The notes: generated from the sequence alone by a model not told the origin. DNA of 64,000 nt from GCA-2706205 sp964215955 (GCA_964215955.1 CAXPDR010000037.1:50592-114591); one strand, 5' to 3'. Positions 24,341 through 33,455 are shown, numbered from the stretch's first letter. A program made the numbers and translations.

Positions 24341-24356
24341 CCCAAGAAACCTTGGG
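24341..24356 (+). promoter_or_regulatory. hairpin in the rho leader
   Basis: CCCAAG (24341-24346) and CTTGGG (24351-24356) enclose AAAC, followed by GGTCCC. The rho gene in several bacteria is autoregulated through its leader; this hairpin may take part. No T-run follows, so it is not an intrinsic terminator. Confidence 0.35.
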
Positions 24357-24411
24357 GGTCCCACACAGTTCAATTAGAACCTATTCAAAATAATTTTTCG
24401 GAGTAATTTAA

Positions 24412-25659
24412 ATGCATTTAACGAAACTTAGAGAAAAAGAAATCAAAGAATTAAGTAAAATGGCCACTAAAGCTGGTGTTGAAAACGCAGCTTCAATGAA
24501 AAAGCACGAAATCATTTTCGCATTATTAAAGAAAACTGCAGAAGATGATGAATCAATTTACGGTGATGGTGTTTTAGATATTCTTCCGGATGGTTTTGGG
24601 TTTTTAAGATCTCCTGGTTATAACTACCTTCCAGGTGCAGATGATATTTATGTTTCACCTTCTCAAATTAGAAGATTTGGTCTGAGAACTGGTGATACTA
24701 TTACAGGTGAGATTAGACCTCCAAAAGAAGGTGAGAGATATTTTGCACTTTTAAAATTAGAGACAATTAATACTCAGTCTCCTGAAAAACATAAGCAAAC
24801 GGTTCTATTTGATAACTTAACTCCTCTTTATCCAAATAAGAAAATTAATCTTGAAGGGCAACCAACGGGTTATTCTACTAGAATTATCGATATGTTTGTT
24901 CCTCAAGGATTTGGTCAAAGATGTCTAATTGTTGCACCTCCAAAGGCAGGTAAAACAGTTTTACTTCAAGATATTGCAAACGCTATTTCACATAATCATA
25001 AAAAAGCTAAATTAATTGTACTTCTTATTGATGAAAGACCAGAAGAAGTTACTGATATGAAAAGATCAGTTGATGCAGAGGTTGTATCTTCTACATTTGA
25101 TGAGCCAGCTTCTAGACACGTTCAAGTTGCAGAGATGGTTATTGAAAAAGCAAAAAGACTCGTTGAAGCAGGTCATGATGTTATTATCTTACTTGATTCT
25201 ATTACAAGGCTAGCGAGAGCATACAATACTGTTATTCCACCAAGTGGTAAGATCTTATCTGGTGGGGTTGATTCAAATGCTCTTCATAAACCAAAAAGAT
25301 TTTTTGGTGCTGCTAGAAATATTGAAAATGGTGGTTCACTAACAATTATTGCGACTGCTCTAATTGATACTGGGTCAAGAATGGACGAAGTTATTTTCGA
25401 AGAATTTAAGGGTACAGGTAACTCTGAGATTCAACTTGATAGAAAGTTAATGGAGAAGAGAATCTTCCCATGTCTTGATATTAATAAGTCAGCTACCAGA
25501 AAAGAAGACCTTCTTATGGAAGCAGGTGATCTATCTAAGGTATTCGTTTTAAGAAGAGTTCTTCACCCAATGAATACAATAGATTCAATGGAGTTTGTTT
25601 TAGATAAAATTAAAAACTCTAAGACTAACTCAGCATTCATGGATTCAATGAACGGCTAG
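24412..25659 (+). CDS. rho: transcription termination factor Rho
   Basis: 415 residues, full length. The N-terminal helical part (LTKLREKEIKELSKMATKAG) is followed by the RNA-binding OB domain (GVLDILPDGFGFLRSPGYNY). The ATPase domain has Walker A APPKAGKT (about 176-183), Walker B VIILLDSITRLARAYN, and the Q/R loop region. Rho is the ring helicase that ends untranslated transcripts. It is unusually clean and without the N-terminal insertion common in high-GC groups. An intrinsic terminator follows, so it is separated from the DUF1385-prfA operon. Confidence 0.97.
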   Translation: MHLTKLREKEIKELSKMATKAGVENAASMKKHEIIFALLKKTAEDDESIYGDGVLDILPDGFGFLRSPGYNYLPGADDIYVSPSQIRRFGLRTGDTITGEIRPPKEGERYFALLKLETINTQSPEKHKQTVLFDNLTPLYPNKKINLEGQPTGYSTRIIDMFVPQGFGQRCLIVAPPKAGKTVLLQDIANAISHNHKKAKLIVLLIDERPEEVTDMKRSVDAEVVSSTFDEPASRHVQVAEMVIEKAKRLVEAGHDVIILLDSITRLARAYNTVIPPSGKILSGGVDSNALHKPKRFFGAARNIENGGSLTIIATALIDTGSRMDEVIFEEFKGTGNSEIQLDRKLMEKRIFPCLDINKSATRKEDLLMEAGDLSKVFVLRRVLHPMNTIDSMEFVLDKIKNSKTNSAFMDSMNG

Positions 25660-25711
25660 TGAAATTGCAACAGCGTTTACTTACTTTGAAAGTAAACTTC
25701 ATGTTTCAAAA

Positions 25712-25746
25712 CCTGCGACGGACATTTGAGTCCGCCTCGGTTTTTC
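25712..25746 (+). terminator. intrinsic terminator behind rho
   Basis: CCTGCGACGGAC and GTCCGCCTCGG pair imperfectly (CGGAC/GTCCG perfect at the top of the stem) around ATTTGA and are followed by five T. No ribosomal protein L31 gene, often present between rho and prfA in other bacteria, is found in the 187-bp gap. Confidence 0.65.
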
Positions 25747-25846
25747 AACATTTGTTTTCTTCCAAATTAAGCAAACCTAGTTACAATTTAGAATTTTATA
25801 TCTTTTTCAAAAGTTTAAAGAAGCGAGAGATTCTAGGAGGAGTGAA

Positions 25847-26983
25847 GTGAGGATGCTGAAGCTTACTAAGCGTAAGTTGCAAGCAGGCTTGCTTTGCGAC
25901 GACGACGAAAATCGAAGATTATTTAAACTTCCTTTGCTGTTATTAAAAAATTACACTTCACTCGGTGGGCAAGCGGTTATTGAAGGGGTCATGATGAGAT
26001 CCCCTAATGCATTTGTCGTCGCCGTCAGGAAGCCTAATGGTGAAATAAGACTAAGACGGGATCAGTGGTATGGTCTTGGTAATAGAATTTCTCTTTTTAG
26101 AAAACCTTTTTTCCGTGGAATTCTAATGCTTATAGAAGCTATGGCCAATGGTATAGTTGCGCTAAATTACTCCGCAAATGTGGCCATGGGTGAAGAAATC
26201 GATAAAAAGAAAAGTGAATCTGTTGATATTATGACTTTTCTAACGATTTTAACCGCATTCGCATTTGGAATGACTGTTTTTGTTTTTCTACCTCATGCCG
26301 CTACAGAGGGGCTTAATCAAGGTTTTTCTTTAGGTCTATCTTTAAAAGGTATGTGGTTTCATACTATTGATGGACTTATCAAAGCTTTTGTTTTTATCTT
26401 TTATGTTTATTTTATTGGAAAGATACCTGATATCAGGAGAGTTTTTCAATATCACGGGGCAGAACATAAATCTATTGCAACCTTCGAAGGAGGAGAGAGT
26501 TTAGTCGTAAAAAATTCTCTTAAATACTCTAAGCTTCATCCCAGATGTGGAACTTCATTTGTATTTTTCCTTCTACTAGTTTCCATCATTTTTTTTTCAG
26601 GGGTATTTAGTACTTTTTCTTTTGGAGAAGACTTACCCTTTCTAATGAAGCATATAATTGCTATTATAGCTAAAATAGGACTGATGATTCCCATTGCTGG
26701 TATATCATACGAAATTATTAAGTATGCTGGGCGTTATCCTTCAAAATTATTTTGCAAATTTCTTAGTTTCCCGGGTATGATGTTGCAAAATCTGACCACG
26801 AGGGAGCCTGATGAAAAGCAGCTCGAGGTTGCCTTAGCGTCGATTAGAGCAGTGTTGGCCTTAGAGGAAAAATATAAGTTAGGTGAAGCAAATAAAAAAT
26901 TAGTAAATCTAGAAGAGATAGATATAAAGTCGTTAGATGATTTGGATCAACCCAATTCATCTCTTAAAGACTTTTTGGAGTAA
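25847..26983 (+). CDS. DUF1385 (YqhQ-like) membrane protein
   Basis: 378 residues. The family signature SLGGQAVIEGVMMRSPNAFV begins near residue 38, followed by FFRGILMLIEAMANGI, FQYHGAEHKSIATFEGGE and KLHPRCGTSFVFFLLL. At least four membrane helices lie between about 120 and 300. The exact biochemical role is unknown; the His/Cys-bearing motif HPRCGTSF suggests a metal or cofactor site. It is placed 5 bp before prfA, as in many genomes. TAGGAGGA precedes GTG 25847, with an in-frame ATG at 25853. The ~37 residues before SLGGQ are longer than usual. Confidence 0.85.
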   Translation: MRMLKLTKRKLQAGLLCDDDENRRLFKLPLLLLKNYTSLGGQAVIEGVMMRSPNAFVVAVRKPNGEIRLRRDQWYGLGNRISLFRKPFFRGILMLIEAMANGIVALNYSANVAMGEEIDKKKSESVDIMTFLTILTAFAFGMTVFVFLPHAATEGLNQGFSLGLSLKGMWFHTIDGLIKAFVFIFYVYFIGKIPDIRRVFQYHGAEHKSIATFEGGESLVVKNSLKYSKLHPRCGTSFVFFLLLVSIIFFSGVFSTFSFGEDLPFLMKHIIAIIAKIGLMIPIAGISYEIIKYAGRYPSKLFCKFLSFPGMMLQNLTTREPDEKQLEVALASIRAVLALEEKYKLGEANKKLVNLEEIDIKSLDDLDQPNSSLKDFLE

Positions 26984-26988
26984 GAAAA

Positions 26989-28062
26989 GTGTCAATGTTT
27001 GATAAGTTAGAAGAAGTTGTAAAAAGATTCGAAGAGTTAACTGAAAAGTTGGCGGACCCAACCATTTATGATCGTCAAAAAGAGTTTAAACAAGTTTCAG
27101 AGGAAAGAGGAAATATCGAAGACCTCGTAAATTGTTATAAAAAGTATAAAAAGATAAAAGGTGATCTTGAAGGTGCTAAAGAAATTTTAGAAACTGAAAA
27201 AGATGAAGATATGAGAGAGATGGCCAAAGAGGAAATTTCTGAATATGAATCGGAAATTCCAGTTTTGGAAGATGAGTTGAAAATTCTTCTTCTTCCAAAA
27301 GATCCACTTGATAATAAGAACTGTATGGTCGAGTTAAGGGCCGGTGCAGGAGGTGATGAGTCATCAATTTTTGTTGGTGATGTTTGGAGAATGTATAAAA
27401 ACTACTTCGCCACTTTAGGTTTTAAGGCCGAGTTAGTATCAGCAAGTGAATCTGACTCAGGTTATAAAGAAGTTATCTTAAACGTAACTGGGGATAAAGT
27501 TTATTCCATTATGAAATATGAGTCTGGAGTTCATAGGGTTCAAAGAGTTCCTGAAACAGAATCTCAAGGACGTGTTCATACCAGTACGATTACCGTAGCA
27601 GTAATGCCAGAAGCAGATGATGTTGAGTTTGAATTAAATATGAATGATGTTAGAGTTGATGTTTATCGTTCTGGTGGTAAAGGTGGTCAATCAGTTAACA
27701 CAACAGATTCAGCTGTAAGGGTAACTCACTTACCAACTAATACTGTTGTTGCTATTCAAGATGAGAAATCACAACTTAAAAATAAAGAAAAAGCCCTTAA
27801 GATTTTGAAAAACAGAATCTTTGATAAAATGGTTCAAGAAGCTCACGATGAAGAAGCTGCAAAAAGAAAAGGGTTAGTTGGTACCGGTGATAGATCTGAG
27901 AGAATTAGAACTTATAATTATCCTCAAGGAAGACTAACTGATCATAGAATTGGATTAACTTTATACTCTCTTGAAAAAATAATTGAGGGAGATTTAGCTC
28001 CTGTAACTGATGCTCTAATTGCACATAATCAAGCTCAGTTACTTAAAGGTGAAGAAGATTAA
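26989..28062 (+). CDS. prfA: peptide chain release factor 1
   Basis: 357 residues. RF1 reads UAA and UAG and hydrolyses peptidyl-tRNA. The catalytic GGQ lies at about residue 231 in YRSGGKGGQSVNTTDSAVR; the codon-recognition region includes HRVQRVPETESQGRVHTS. The N-terminal coiled domain and C-terminal GTGDRSERIRTYNYPQGR are intact. GTG 26989 has GGAG 8 nt upstream inside the preceding stop region; ATG 26995 is the alternative. Its methyltransferase gene prmC lies one gene downstream. Confidence 0.95.
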   Translation: MSMFDKLEEVVKRFEELTEKLADPTIYDRQKEFKQVSEERGNIEDLVNCYKKYKKIKGDLEGAKEILETEKDEDMREMAKEEISEYESEIPVLEDELKILLLPKDPLDNKNCMVELRAGAGGDESSIFVGDVWRMYKNYFATLGFKAELVSASESDSGYKEVILNVTGDKVYSIMKYESGVHRVQRVPETESQGRVHTSTITVAVMPEADDVEFELNMNDVRVDVYRSGGKGGQSVNTTDSAVRVTHLPTNTVVAIQDEKSQLKNKEKALKILKNRIFDKMVQEAHDEEAAKRKGLVGTGDRSERIRTYNYPQGRLTDHRIGLTLYSLEKIIEGDLAPVTDALIAHNQAQLLKGEED

Positions 28063-28066
28063 ATCT

Positions 28067-28189
28067 CTGAACACAGATAAACTGCGATCTACTGTGTCGT
28101 TAAAAATTCGATTCAATTCCGACTTACATTAAGTAAGCCTCATTTCATCGAATTTTTACTCCTTGTATCTCTTGTTTCTTCGAGTTCAG
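28067..28189 (+). other. nested inverted repeats between prfA and the acetyltransferase gene
   Basis: CTGAAC (28067-28072) and GTTCAG (28184-28189) enclose a hairpin ACACAG/CTGTGT (28071-28097) and a perfect 12-bp stem TAAAAATTCGAT/ATCGAATTTTTA (28101-28112, 28147-28158) that itself contains CTTAC/GTAAG. The 12-bp stem can act as a terminator-like or processed RNA element. The outer stem and first hairpin overlap by two bases and may be alternative folds. Confidence 0.4.
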
Positions 28190-28229
28190 GTTAATAAGCT
28201 ATGAAAATAATTTATTACAGGTTTGTATT

Positions 28230-28778
28230 ATGAAAATTCAAATTGAAGAAAACTTATATTTAAGATCTTTAGAAATTTCAGACGCCGATGAGTTGTTCCA
28301 AGTTGTTGATGAAAATAGAACACACTTGCGAGAGTGGCTTCCATGGTTAGATTATAATAAAACTCCAAAAGATAGTGAAAATTTCATAAAAAATACATTG
28401 AAGGAAATTCAAGAGACTGGAACTTATAGTTTGTTTATTATTTTTGATGATAAAATTGTAGGGATAATTAGTCAGCATATGATTTCTCAATCAAATAAAT
28501 ATACAACAATAGGTTATTGGTTAGCAAAGTCAGCTGCTGGAAATGGTATTATGACTAAGGCCCTAAGAAAAATGATGGAGTTAAGTTTTTACGACCAAAG
28601 TCTTGAACTTGTCATTCTTGCTGCAGCTGTTGAGAATCAAAAAAGTCGCAAGGTTGCAGAGAGGGTAGGAATGAAATTTGAAGGGATTTTGAGGCAACGG
28701 GAATGGCTTTATGATCATTTTGTGGATCACGCTAGTTACTCCATGACAAAAGAAGAATTTGAAGTATGCAAAATATAA
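28230..28778 (+). CDS. GNAT acetyltransferase of the RimJ/RimL type
   Basis: 182 residues. The start LYLRSLEISDADELFQVVDE, the segment LREWLPWLD and the acetyl-CoA-binding region GYWLAKSAAGNGIMTKALRK are characteristic of RimL-like N-acetyltransferases. AAAVENQKSRKVAERVGMKF is the usual final signature. Substrates are ribosomal protein or other N-termini, sometimes antibiotics; not decidable here. Its stop overlaps prmC by 13 bp, so it is in the translation-factor operon. Confidence 0.85.
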   Translation: MKIQIEENLYLRSLEISDADELFQVVDENRTHLREWLPWLDYNKTPKDSENFIKNTLKEIQETGTYSLFIIFDDKIVGIISQHMISQSNKYTTIGYWLAKSAAGNGIMTKALRKMMELSFYDQSLELVILAAAVENQKSRKVAERVGMKFEGILRQREWLYDHFVDHASYSMTKEEFEVCKI

Positions 28779-29611
28779 AAGAATTTATTCATTCTTATTT
28801 TGAAAAAAATAAACCAGAGTTAGTTTCAAACTATCCGGGATTAAAGTTTAAAAGACTTTTAGATGATTATTGTCAATTTCATCAAATAAAAGAAACCGAT
28901 GTTCATATTGATTTACCAGATACTTTTATAGAAAAATTACAGCAAGGGGTACCTCTAGAGTATATCCTTAAAGAATCTTATTTTTATAAAAGCTCTTTTT
29001 ATGTTGATCCAAATGTTCTCATCCCAAGATCAGAAACGGAAATTTTAGTAGAAGATAGTATTCAGTTTTTAGATAAACATTCGGAGCATTCCCTAAAGAT
29101 GTGTGAAATAGGAGTTGGTTCATTTATAATTGGATTAACTATTGCAATGGAAAGTCAAAAAAGGCTGGATATAACAGGTGGGGATATATGTCCTAATGCT
29201 TTAGAGGTAGCAAGGATTAACCTCTTTAGACACGCAAACTTGGTAAAGAAAGGAAACGATATAACTCTTAAAGAGTCAGATCGTTTTGAAAATATAAAAG
29301 GTGATTTTGACTTTATCGTTACGAATCCTCCTTACATTAAAATGAAATCTGATCGTGAAGGAGTCCACCTTCAAGCTCACCAATTTGAACCACATATAGC
29401 TCTATATCTAGAAGATGATGCTTATGACATGTGGTTTGATGATCTTTTTAAGACTTCTTCTAAAAGACTTAGAGATAATGGTGCTTTTTTTATGGAAGGG
29501 CACGAAGATAATTTAGAAAGATTAAAAATAATAGCAGAAAAATATTTTTCAAGAGTTGAGTTAAAAAATGATTATACTCATCGCTTAAGATTTTTATACG
29601 CATACAAATAA
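28766..29611 (+). CDS. prmC: protein-(glutamine-N5) methyltransferase PrmC/HemK-like
   Basis: 281 residues. PrmC methylates the Gln of the release-factor GGQ motif. The N-terminal helical domain is followed by VPLEYILKESYFYKSSFYVD and VLIPRSETEILVEDS, both typical of PrmC. SAM binding uses CEIGVGSFIIGLTIA, and the catalytic NPPYI is present at about 187-191 in FDFIVTNPPYIKM. The loop around CEIGVGS differs slightly from the usual DLGTGSG, so the substrate could have drifted. Context next to prfA supports PrmC. Confidence 0.85.
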   Translation: MQNIKEFIHSYFEKNKPELVSNYPGLKFKRLLDDYCQFHQIKETDVHIDLPDTFIEKLQQGVPLEYILKESYFYKSSFYVDPNVLIPRSETEILVEDSIQFLDKHSEHSLKMCEIGVGSFIIGLTIAMESQKRLDITGGDICPNALEVARINLFRHANLVKKGNDITLKESDRFENIKGDFDFIVTNPPYIKMKSDREGVHLQAHQFEPHIALYLEDDAYDMWFDDLFKTSSKRLRDNGAFFMEGHEDNLERLKIIAEKYFSRVELKNDYTHRLRFLYAYK

Positions 29612-29622
29612 GGAAAAAGTAT

Positions 29623-30891
29623 ATGGATAAACTTTTAATAAAAGGCCCAAATAAGTTAAATGGTAGTGTTACTATTTCAAGTTCAAAGAATGCAACTTTA
29701 CCTATCCTTGCTGGAAGTATTTTATTTCCACAAGAAATAGTATTTAACCAACTTCCCAAGCTAAGTGATATCAGATTTTTTATTCAAATCTTGGAAAGTT
29801 TGGGTGCTAAAGTAACTGGAGAGTTAGATCGAAAGACTATTTTAGCTGGAGAAATAAATAAAACGATTGCTGATTATGAACTTGTACGTAAGATGCGAGC
29901 TTCAATTCTTGTTTTAGGTCCACTTTTATCACGGTTTGGAGAAGCCACTGTGTCTCTTCCTGGGGGGTGTGCTATTGGCTCTCGTCCAGTGGATATTCAT
30001 TTATCTGGTTTAGAAAAAATGGGAGCTGAAATTAATATTGAGAAAGGTTATGTTCATGCTAGTTGCTCGCGCTTAAAAGGGGCAAAGATTGATCTTGCTT
30101 TTCCATCTGTTGGTGCAACTGAGAACTTAATGATGGCCGCTGTTTGGGCCGATGGTGAAACGATAATTGAAAATGCAGCGAAGGAACCCGAGATTGTTGA
30201 CCTTGCTAATTTTTTATCCCAATTTGGAACAGAGATTTCAGGAGCCGGAAGCTCTTCTATAAGAATTAAGGGAAGGGATATTTCTAAATATCAAGTAACA
30301 ACCAATAATGAATATAAAATCATTGGAGATAGAATAGAGGCAGCGACCTATGTCATTGCAGGTCTAATGACTAACTCTGAAATCAAAGTAATGGACTTTA
30401 ATCCGGAGCACATTGAGGCTGTTACTGATGTTTTAAAAGATATGGGGGCAAAACTTGAAATTGGAAAAAACTCTATCCATGTCTTCCCAAGTGGAAAATT
30501 AAAAGGGGCTAAGATTGATACTGCACCATTTCCAGGCTTTCCTACGGATGTACAAGCCCAGCTTATGGCCTTAATGGGAATAGCAGAAGGAAATTCTATT
30601 GTTTCTGAACATATTTTTGAAAATAGATTCATGCACGTTCCAGAATTAGTGAGAATGGGAATGGATATAAAGTTAGATGGACATAGTGCTATTATATCTG
30701 GAGTAAATGAATTGAGCTCTGCTCCTGTGATGTGTACTGATCTAAGAGCGAGTGCTGCTTTGATTCTATCAGCTTTATATGCTGATGGGGAATCGGAAAT
30801 TAATAGAATTTATCATCTTGATAGGGGATATGAGTCTTTAGCTGAAAAGTTAAAAGGACTTGGGGCAAATATTGAAAGGGTTAAATCATGA
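29623..30891 (+). CDS. murA: UDP-N-acetylglucosamine 1-carboxyvinyltransferase MurA
   Basis: 422 residues, normal length. MurA makes the first committed step of peptidoglycan synthesis. The active-site Cys lies in LPGGCAIGSRPVDIHLSGL at about residue 116, so fosfomycin sensitivity would be expected. The N-terminal SSSKNATLPILAGS and the late DLRASAALILSALYADG are intact. It overlaps the following HIT gene as ATGA. The upstream spacing to prmC is 11 bp, so one operon runs from prfA to the HIT gene. Confidence 0.97.
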   Translation: MDKLLIKGPNKLNGSVTISSSKNATLPILAGSILFPQEIVFNQLPKLSDIRFFIQILESLGAKVTGELDRKTILAGEINKTIADYELVRKMRASILVLGPLLSRFGEATVSLPGGCAIGSRPVDIHLSGLEKMGAEINIEKGYVHASCSRLKGAKIDLAFPSVGATENLMMAAVWADGETIIENAAKEPEIVDLANFLSQFGTEISGAGSSSIRIKGRDISKYQVTTNNEYKIIGDRIEAATYVIAGLMTNSEIKVMDFNPEHIEAVTDVLKDMGAKLEIGKNSIHVFPSGKLKGAKIDTAPFPGFPTDVQAQLMALMGIAEGNSIVSEHIFENRFMHVPELVRMGMDIKLDGHSAIISGVNELSSAPVMCTDLRASAALILSALYADGESEINRIYHLDRGYESLAEKLKGLGANIERVKS

Positions 30892-31232
30892 GTGATTGTT
30901 TATTTTGTAAAATTATTAAAGGTGAAATTCCATCTGAAAAAGTTTTTGAAAATGACCATGTTTATGGGTTTAAGGATATAGCTCCTATGGCGAAAGAGCA
31001 TTATTTGTTTATTCATAAAGAGCATTCTAAGAATGTAAATGAAATCATGACCAACGATCCAGACCAACTTAGAGATATCTTCGGTGCCATTCAAAGCTTT
31101 ACTTCTTTAAATAATTTGGAAAGTGAAGGCTTTAGAGTTGTCACTAATATAAATGGGAACGGCGGACAAACAGTTTTCCATACACATTTTCATGTCTTAG
31201 GTGGCGAGCAACTTAAGGGCTTTGGAGCTTAG
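30888..31232 (+). CDS. HIT-family (HinT-like) nucleotide hydrolase
   Basis: 114 residues. CLFCKIIKGEIPSEKVFEND is the standard HinT opening with a zinc-site-like CxxC, and the catalytic histidine triad is HTHFHVLGG near the C-terminus. HinT enzymes hydrolyse purine phosphoramidates and adenylated lysines. Its ATG overlaps the murA stop. A short terminator hairpin overlaps its own stop codon. Confidence 0.93.
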   Translation: MSDCLFCKIIKGEIPSEKVFENDHVYGFKDIAPMAKEHYLFIHKEHSKNVNEIMTNDPDQLRDIFGAIQSFTSLNNLESEGFRVVTNINGNGGQTVFHTHFHVLGGEQLKGFGA

Positions 31233-31245
31233 ATTAAGCTTTTTG
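31226..31245 (+). terminator. small terminator at the end of the prfA-HIT operon
   Basis: AGCTTA (31226-31231), loop GAT, TAAGCT (31235-31240), then TTTTT. It overlaps the stop codons of both convergent genes. Confidence 0.55.
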
Positions 31246-32004
31246 TAAACCTGTAAAAATGCTTGTTAATACTGCTTTTTGAATAGGGTTAAAGCTAGGA
31301 AGCTTTGCCATAACTAATACTGGACTAAGGTCTATCTTTGCACAGGCAATAAGTTGACCCTTTTCAGCATTAAACTCTGTTATATTAAATGATCCTGTAA
31401 ATTCTTTTTCATAATCGGCCATAATAAGATTTTCTTTTTCTTTACCAGGAAGAAGGTTAGGAACTTTTTTTCCAGAAACATAAGAATAGCAAAGTTTTGG
31501 CTTTTCACCTTTTTCAGATTGCTTCTCTGTAGGTTCCTTTAAGTCATGAAAGATAATATTAAGTTCTTGAGTGGCCAATGTCTGTTTGGTTAAAAACCAA
31601 AGTTCTTCAAAAAAATTATTTCTATCTTTTATATAAAGATCTTTTAAGTAGGTGATTGTTTGATAGGAGTTTTCAATCGTATTAAGGTTATTGGCTAAAA
31701 TCGACCTTGAGCTTGATTTTTGAAATAAGCTTAAAAAATCATCATATTTGAAGCTTTCGATATTTCCAGGCTGAATTTCAAGAGACTCAAATGTGTGAGT
31801 TGGAATAAACTTTTGTTCTTTCTCGATAATATTAGCAATACTTGAGTTTTCAATTATTGTTTCTGAAAAGTATATTGAATCTATTTCTTCATCAGGTAGG
31901 GAGATAATATCAATTTTTTTGTCTTTTACTGAATTATCTTTCTCATTGAGCGATTTGATGATGACTTGTGATTCATTTAAAACAAAAGCTAAACCTATAT
32001 TCAT
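31234..32004 (-). CDS. hypothetical cytosolic protein
   Basis: 256 residues from ATG 32004, which has AAGGAA upstream; the in-frame extension to 32127 would overlap the divergent secreted gene and has no ribosome-binding site. The protein begins MNIGLAFVLNESQVIIKSLN, a beta start, and continues as a mixed alpha/beta sequence with a C-terminal part (AKIDLSPVLVMAKLPSFNPI) rich in short strands. Two helical Lys-rich stretches flank KPLKCYSY-like residues. No family recognised. It is divergent from the gene at 32078 with a 73-bp gap. Confidence 0.65.
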   Translation of the reverse strand: MNIGLAFVLNESQVIIKSLNEKDNSVKDKKIDIISLPDEEIDSIYFSETIIENSSIANIIEKEQKFIPTHTFESLEIQPGNIESFKYDDFLSLFQKSSSRSILANNLNTIENSYQTITYLKDLYIKDRNNFFEELWFLTKQTLATQELNIIFHDLKEPTEKQSEKGEKPKLCYSYVSGKKVPNLLPGKEKENLIMADYEKEFTGSFNITEFNAEKGQLIACAKIDLSPVLVMAKLPSFNPIQKAVLTSIFTGLQKA

Positions 32005-32077
32005 GCAGAAATTCCTTAACAATTTGATCAATTTTTTCAGTATTCTATCAGGGCCAGTTTTAAGATACAATAATCTT

Positions 32078-32704
32078 ATGAAACTGATTTTGGTGTTTTT
32101 AGTCTTTTCCTTAAATGTTGTCTGCAATGCGCAAGATGAGCGATTTTATAGAGATATATTCAATGGACAGCTATATGAAGGGGTTAAACCTCTTCACTAT
32201 AAGACGGAGGCCATAAGTCCTAAGTACGTCATAGATTTAAATTCAGATGGTAGAAAAGACTATTTTCAGACGATTAAAAGAGATGGAATTGATTTCATCA
32301 GAATTGTAGATCCCTTTGGAAAAGTTGTACTAGAAAAAGCTCTGATAACAAAAGGTGATGATTCAAAAATTTTTAAAGCTCATCTCAAAGCCGTTAATAA
32401 AAATACCAATGTGTTAATTCTTCATTATTATGAAGGTCATAATGAGTCAGCAACATTTGAAGGCTCTGGAAGATTATACTTTGTGACATTTCCAAAAAAT
32501 AAGTTAGAGCAAGCTGTTTTAAACAAAGGACCTTATTTTTGGCATGAGAGAGAAAGAGCTGGTGGAAAAATGTATTATAATCGAAGGTATAGTGTAAATG
32601 TCATTGATTATAATGGTGATGGAAATAAAGAAATCTCCGTAAGTTTTAATCGCTCACAACATCTCTATATGTATGAATCAGAAGGGAACTGGAAATCTCT
32701 TTAA
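32078..32704 (+). CDS. secreted protein with calcium-binding-like loops
   Basis: 208 residues. ATG 32078 gives a good signal peptide (MKLILVFLVFSLNVVCNAQD); the frame is open further upstream but would bury it. Two loops, DLNSDGRKDYF and DYNGDGNKEI, match the DxNxDGxxD calcium-binding pattern of VCBS/FG-GAP-like beta-propeller blades. The protein is rich in aromatic residues. It probably is a small beta-propeller-like or calcium-stabilised exported protein. It converges on the gene at 32705 with no gap. Confidence 0.65.
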   Translation: MKLILVFLVFSLNVVCNAQDERFYRDIFNGQLYEGVKPLHYKTEAISPKYVIDLNSDGRKDYFQTIKRDGIDFIRIVDPFGKVVLEKALITKGDDSKIFKAHLKAVNKNTNVLILHYYEGHNESATFEGSGRLYFVTFPKNKLEQAVLNKGPYFWHERERAGGKMYYNRRYSVNVIDYNGDGNKEISVSFNRSQHLYMYESEGNWKSL

Positions 32705-33142
32705 CTAAGATGCTTTCTTCTCAGAGTCGTGATCATCTTTTTTACGATAATCTTCTAGTTTAGCAATATTTTCACTACTGGCCATTTTACTTTCAAACTT
32801 AAATTCTTGTTGAGCTGATTCCTCATTTGTTAAATGAGGATTATCTCCTCTGACATTTCTGGTTAGTCCAAACCACATTAAAAAAGGTAAGGTGATAAAA
32901 AGTGCAAGGCCATAAGCTCCTAAAGAACTATTAGAGCTTATTGAACCAAATAAGTTTTTCTCTTTTGAACTTATGTTTTTAGTAGATAATTCTTTTTTGA
33001 AGTCAAATAAGACTTGAGTCCCTTCAGGTGTTTTTTGATAGTTCTCGGGTTCAACACCAACAAAATCTTCTACTGCTGGCTTTCTTGCATGAGCACTGAA
33101 ACTAACTAGAGAAATAAGAAATAGCATTAGGGTTACTTTCAT
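32705..33142 (-). CDS. small envelope protein with signal peptide and one membrane helix
   Basis: 145 residues. A cleavable signal (ends SFSAHARK) is followed by a charged ~60-residue stretch, then one transmembrane segment (SSLGAYGLALFITLPFLMWFGL) and a hydrophilic tail (FKFESKMASSENIAKLEDYR) rich in Lys/Glu. The topology predicts a short periplasmic part and a cytosolic tail. A Lys-poor, Ser-rich linker precedes the membrane segment. No family recognised; the gene is convergent with 32078. Confidence 0.6.
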   Translation of the reverse strand: MKVTLMLFLISLVSFSAHARKPAVEDFVGVEPENYQKTPEGTQVLFDFKKELSTKNISSKEKNLFGSISSNSSLGAYGLALFITLPFLMWFGLTRNVRGDNPHLTNEESAQQEFKFESKMASSENIAKLEDYRKKDDHDSEKKAS

Positions 33143-33455
33143 TGAGAATCCTTTTTTTACCTCATTTACTCATCGGCTCATTCGGTAAAAGCTTGATTAT
33201 TTGAAATCTACCTGCAGGATAAGAGAAATATAATTCTCTTACTACATATCATACCATATTTTTGAAAAAACTTAATAGAGCTAAATTGTCCATTACGGAT
33301 ATGACCCTCTTGAATTTCTGATTACTTAAGTTATTAAAATGATGGAAAACCTATCGAAATAATTATCTCAAGTACTAATCCCATTATATCTCTAAAGTTT
33401 TTGTTTGGTGTTCCGAAAAAGACTCTAAGAAAAACCTGAGTTTGGTGAAATAACT
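33143..33455. other. 313-bp intergenic region
   Basis: A+T-rich divergent promoter region between the small envelope gene (minus) and the CpoB-like gene (plus). It contains a perfect hairpin AAGAGAA-N6-TTCTCTT at about 33222-33241. I see no convincing small ORF or tRNA. Sequence resembling a ribosome-binding site for the plus gene is weak (TTGGTGAAATAACT). Confidence 0.5.

Noticed and set aside
25659..25850. 63-codon plus ORF between rho and the DUF1385 gene
   Set aside because: It contains the rho terminator hairpin and has no protein-like features; in particular it is not ribosomal protein L31.
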